A stretch of DNA of 20,323 nt from contig CAJNDS010002013.1 of assembly GCA_905221605.1 (NCBI GenBank), positions 183,554 to 203,876 on the forward strand, read 5' to 3'. The stretch is from Symbiodinium natans. Lineage: Eukaryota > Sar > Dinophyceae > Suessiales > Symbiodiniaceae. The notes beneath the pieces are model-generated. The model made no database searches. It saw nothing but the letters and a program-made list of their open reading frames with translations, and had not been told where the DNA came from. Both the position numbers and the translations under genes were made by a program. Positions 17,581 through 20,323 of this stretch are shown here, piece by piece (position 1 is the stretch's first letter; each line of letters starts with the position of its first letter).

Positions 17581-18573
17581 GGCAGGGAGTTTTGCATCAG
17601 CCCTCGACACTTCCCACGAGAGCACGCATGGAGTTGCATATTTTATGTTGCTGGAGTCGAGGCTTTCGAGTTTTGTCCTCCAGGGATCGCAGTTCTTACG
17701 TCGCCTCTGTTGGGCTATGCCGGGAGTGTGGCTTCTCAACTCTCTAGGACCCGAGGAGCCTAGGACGCTGGAGCCCCAATGCGACGATGCAACATGCAAC
17801 TCATGGCAAAGTTGGGTCTGACATTGGTCTGCCCTCCGCCACACGCCACAGGCCCATACAGCAGGCTTCGCCTACTGCGGCTCCCCAACTCCCTTCAAAT
17901 CCGCATGGCAGGCCCCACACCGGTCCCACATGGACCAGAATTTAGAAACCCGAGCATCTCAAGCAAACTCCCACAAACCGGCTTTAGGAAGTGCAGGGCT
18001 AGCCGCCCGGCAGGGGCATGCCGGGCATGTTTGCTTGCACATTGAGGTGGCGATCAAGCTCGAGCAGGCATGTGGTGTCTTTCCGGCTGGAAGTGCTCTG
18101 ATGTCACCAATGTCACCTACCCTCCACGGAGGAGATGCCACCAGCGTAAGACCTGAGCTTGCGAGGATCTCTCGGCTTTGGTCAACCAGCAAAGCAATGC
18201 ACACATCAAAGCTGACTCGAGCTGCGGGCACCCAGTATCGGCCGCGTCGCAGGGCCAACTTTACATGCCTGCGAGGTCGACAGGCAATACATTAGCTCAA
18301 CGTTCGCCGATACAGTACAGCGCCGGCCTGAGAGGTATCCCATTCCTCAGTTCGTCATTGCATCTGCAAACGATGGATTACACCGTCTTTGCTGAGTTCA
18401 ACTCCGAAGTCCAGCACGCGCATGCTGAGCGCAAACTAAGGAAGCGGCTCGTCGGCGTATGCCTGCAGGATCTCGCGTATCTCCCTGCCAATACGAAGAG
18501 TAACTTGAGCAACTGCTACAGTAGCATATGTCAGGTGACGACAAGCATGTGGAGGCGTGGCACATCTCAATTC
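17581..18573. other. Intergenic stretch between folC and the helical-repeat gene
   Basis: Several short frames are open on the minus strand, including one at about 17959-18258, but none is recognised. The region may hold 3' exons of the helical-repeat gene (the same frame reopens from 18573 to a TAG at 18436-18438), the folC promoter and 5' leader, or an upstream folC targeting exon. Confidence 0.35.
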
Positions 18574-20139
18574 TCAAGAGGCGTTTTCCACTCGGGGCCA
18601 CAGGAGGTCAACACAAAAGGGCCAGAGAAGGACTTCCGAGCCGACTGCCGCCTCCGTCGCGGAGCCTGTGATCGCATTGAGTTGAAAGTGCACATCCGAC
18701 TGTAGAGCTGAAGGCCGGGAGCGCAGGCTCCGAGACCATTCTGCCTTCTCACTGGTCTTCACTTCGACCTTTGATAGAAGGTGGATTTGAGTTGAAGAAG
18801 GCATACGGGAGCTGTTGGTGCAGAACATGAAGTGCACCAGCCCTAAGCGGATCTGCAGTGCAAGGCTTTGTGTGCCAACATGCCGGAATGAGGCCACGTG
18901 CATCAGGAGCTCCAGCAAGAACCTTCTCCGACAATAGAACGGATGCATGAGTGCATAGACAATCGCTGCAAAGGCATCATCCGACAACGATTCGAGTGGC
19001 CCAGCGAAGATTGCGTGCTGCAACACGTCTCGAAGTAACTCGTGCTTGAAGTCGGCTTTGGCAGCAGCCAAGGACAGGCGAATGGCGGTGGGGCGCAGCA
19101 GGTGGTGAACGGAGCTGCCGGGACTTGTAATTCGAGTTATTCGAGTTTCCAAAACAAATTTCCACAGCGCTGTAGGTGGCTGGACCAGCAGTTTTGCTAG
19201 TCCATGTAGGAGAAGTGCAAGGTGGTCAGGCGAGCATTCTTTCAAGAAGTGACCATCTTTGGAGTCTGATACCACGTCGAGGATTGACATAAGCGGTGCT
19301 TTGCCACCATCGACCAAAGGCAGGTCGAGCCTTAGGTCAAGCCTTGCGGCAGAGTGCACCACAATGCACAGCTCTTCCGGCGGCCACTTGGCTAAATGTG
19401 CGGCCACAGCCGATGAGAGGGCGGCGGCAAGGTCAGCACCAACGAAGCCACGTCTCGAGAGTGCAGAGATCACCATCACCACCTCCAGTGGTTTCAGCCT
19501 TGACACACCCTTTTGGGCACAAAGGCCATCTTCGAGGTCAGAAGTTGCCTCGTCGGCCCAACGTGGCAGCTGAGAAGTCCCGTGCACCAACGGTTCACCG
19601 CCATCTCCAAATCGTGAGAGCGCATCAATGGCCAGAGCCATCTCCAGTGGCAGCAGGACTCCTTCTGACAAAAACGACCGCATCTTTGGCAGCAAAGCCT
19701 GCACGAGAGACTCAGCACCTGTGCCCCCTAGCCTGGTCACTGCATGGGCAAAGCCTGCAATTCCACGGGGCTCAAGTTCCAGCACGCGACGTGGACATTC
19801 TTCTTCAAGCAGCCTCTGGACGAAGCTTCCGTCGTGGCATGACAAGCGGACCATCGAACTCAACAGCACGCACAAATCCTGTGCGGAATAGCCCTTCTTC
19901 GGTACCATGTCCAGAGCAGTCAGGGCCTCTGAAAACCAGATTTCCTGGCGCACCCGCGCATGCGACAATGCATTCACTAACATCGTCAAATTCCTTGCCG
20001 ACATTTTCGCCAGGTTAGGGACAAAGTGTTGTGCGATGCTTTCCCATTTCTCCGTGCCGACGTCTTTGGCTGACTTGCTGAGCTCATTCACGCAAAGGCT
20101 TGCCTGATGCAGGGGGTGCAGCCAAGGCGGCTTTGACAC
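18574..20139 (-). CDS. Helical-repeat protein of FASTK/RAP or heptatricopeptide type, 5' end uncertain
   Basis: A 521-codon open frame without introns, the longest in the window. It consists of repeated two-helix units of about 35-40 residues, for example SARNLTMLVNALSHARV, SAQDLCVLLSSMVRL, LEMALAIDALSRFG, LEVVMVISALSRRG and SPDHLALLLHGLAKL. This pattern is typical of organellar RNA-binding FASTK-like, OPR or heptatricopeptide-repeat proteins of algae and apicomplexan relatives. The C-terminal segment SALQSDVHFQLNAITGS, ending in FCVDLLWP, resembles the region just before a RAP domain. No RAP core is found before the stop or in the next 700 bases. The first in-frame codon is GTG at 20139, so the true start is probably in an upstream exon, perhaps joined at the CATCAG acceptor near 20122. 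A role in mitochondrial or plastid RNA processing is inference. Confidence 0.6.
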   Translation of the reverse strand: MSKPPWLHPLHQASLCVNELSKSAKDVGTEKWESIAQHFVPNLAKMSARNLTMLVNALSHARVRQEIWFSEALTALDMVPKKGYSAQDLCVLLSSMVRLSCHDGSFVQRLLEEECPRRVLELEPRGIAGFAHAVTRLGGTGAESLVQALLPKMRSFLSEGVLLPLEMALAIDALSRFGDGGEPLVHGTSQLPRWADEATSDLEDGLCAQKGVSRLKPLEVVMVISALSRRGFVGADLAAALSSAVAAHLAKWPPEELCIVVHSAARLDLRLDLPLVDGGKAPLMSILDVVSDSKDGHFLKECSPDHLALLLHGLAKLLVQPPTALWKFVLETRITRITSPGSSVHHLLRPTAIRLSLAAAKADFKHELLRDVLQHAIFAGPLESLSDDAFAAIVYALMHPFYCRRRFLLELLMHVASFRHVGTQSLALQIRLGLVHFMFCTNSSRMPSSTQIHLLSKVEVKTSEKAEWSRSLRSRPSALQSDVHFQLNAITGSATEAAVGSEVLLWPFCVDLLWPRVENAS

Positions 20140-20323
20140 TTGAAGTCATGAGTTACAAGGTATCTGGGGCATACAGTAACATACGCGCATCAGCCCTCAA
20201 CTCTGCGGTTGACTTTCATTCAGCTTGTGCAAACACGTTGATGGCAATCGGCCTCGATGAGGACATCGCTTTGGGGATTTTGGGTGGCCGTCAGTGCATC
20301 CAACAGGCGTGATGCTGCAGTAT
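20140..20323. other. Window edge, probably an intron or 5' region of the helical-repeat gene
   Basis: A plus-strand open frame covers most of it, but it is antisense to the likely gene and unlike any protein I recognise. Nothing else is seen. Confidence 0.3.

Overview
The window looks like the left end of a nuclear chromosome from an alga, most likely a dinoflagellate. It begins with CCCTAAA repeats in the orientation expected at a chromosome's left end (TTTAGGG-type telomere). The genes use many introns with GC and some GA donors next to ordinary GT donors, and most acceptors are AG followed by G. One protein carries a hydrophobic N-terminal signal followed by an Arg/Ser/Ala-rich stretch, as in plastid-bound proteins of secondary-plastid algae. 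The dinoflagellate call is inference from these traits together. No species is claimed.

Bases 1 to about 7460 are subtelomeric and appear gene-free. More than 20 blocks of telomere-type repeat occur in both orientations, many degenerate, separated by unrelated spacers of roughly 50 to 450 bases. Homopolymer G or C tracts sit beside several blocks. Several minisatellites are present: a 14-bp unit at 2581, a 9-bp unit in two inverted arms at 6492-6708, and a 14-bp CCACCAC-rich unit at 6845-7250. An assembly gap of 100 N lies at 6724-6823. A MITE-like element with 28-bp terminal inverted repeats lies at 7462-7800, followed by an AT-rich island near 7895-8160.

From about 8249 to the right edge, four genes are recognised, all on the minus strand and so transcribed toward the telomere. 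In transcription order they are: a helical-repeat protein of the FASTK/RAP or heptatricopeptide type (18574-20139, probably 5'-incomplete); a folylpolyglutamate/dihydrofolate synthase gene (folC); a SET-domain protein (14293-15276); and a signal-bearing protein with two copies of an 'LEDGR' module (9399-11998).

The most unusual result is the layout of folC. Its conserved motifs occur once each and in the correct order from 17580 down to 8249. They can be joined as 16 phase-compatible exons giving 496 residues. Two of its introns contain other complete genes on the same strand: the SET gene lies in intron 7 (about 1.97 kb) and the four-exon LEDGR-module gene in intron 13 (about 3.54 kb). folC would supply folate polyglutamylation. 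The host and nested genes have no obvious shared pathway. All exon joins were made by eye and need transcript evidence.
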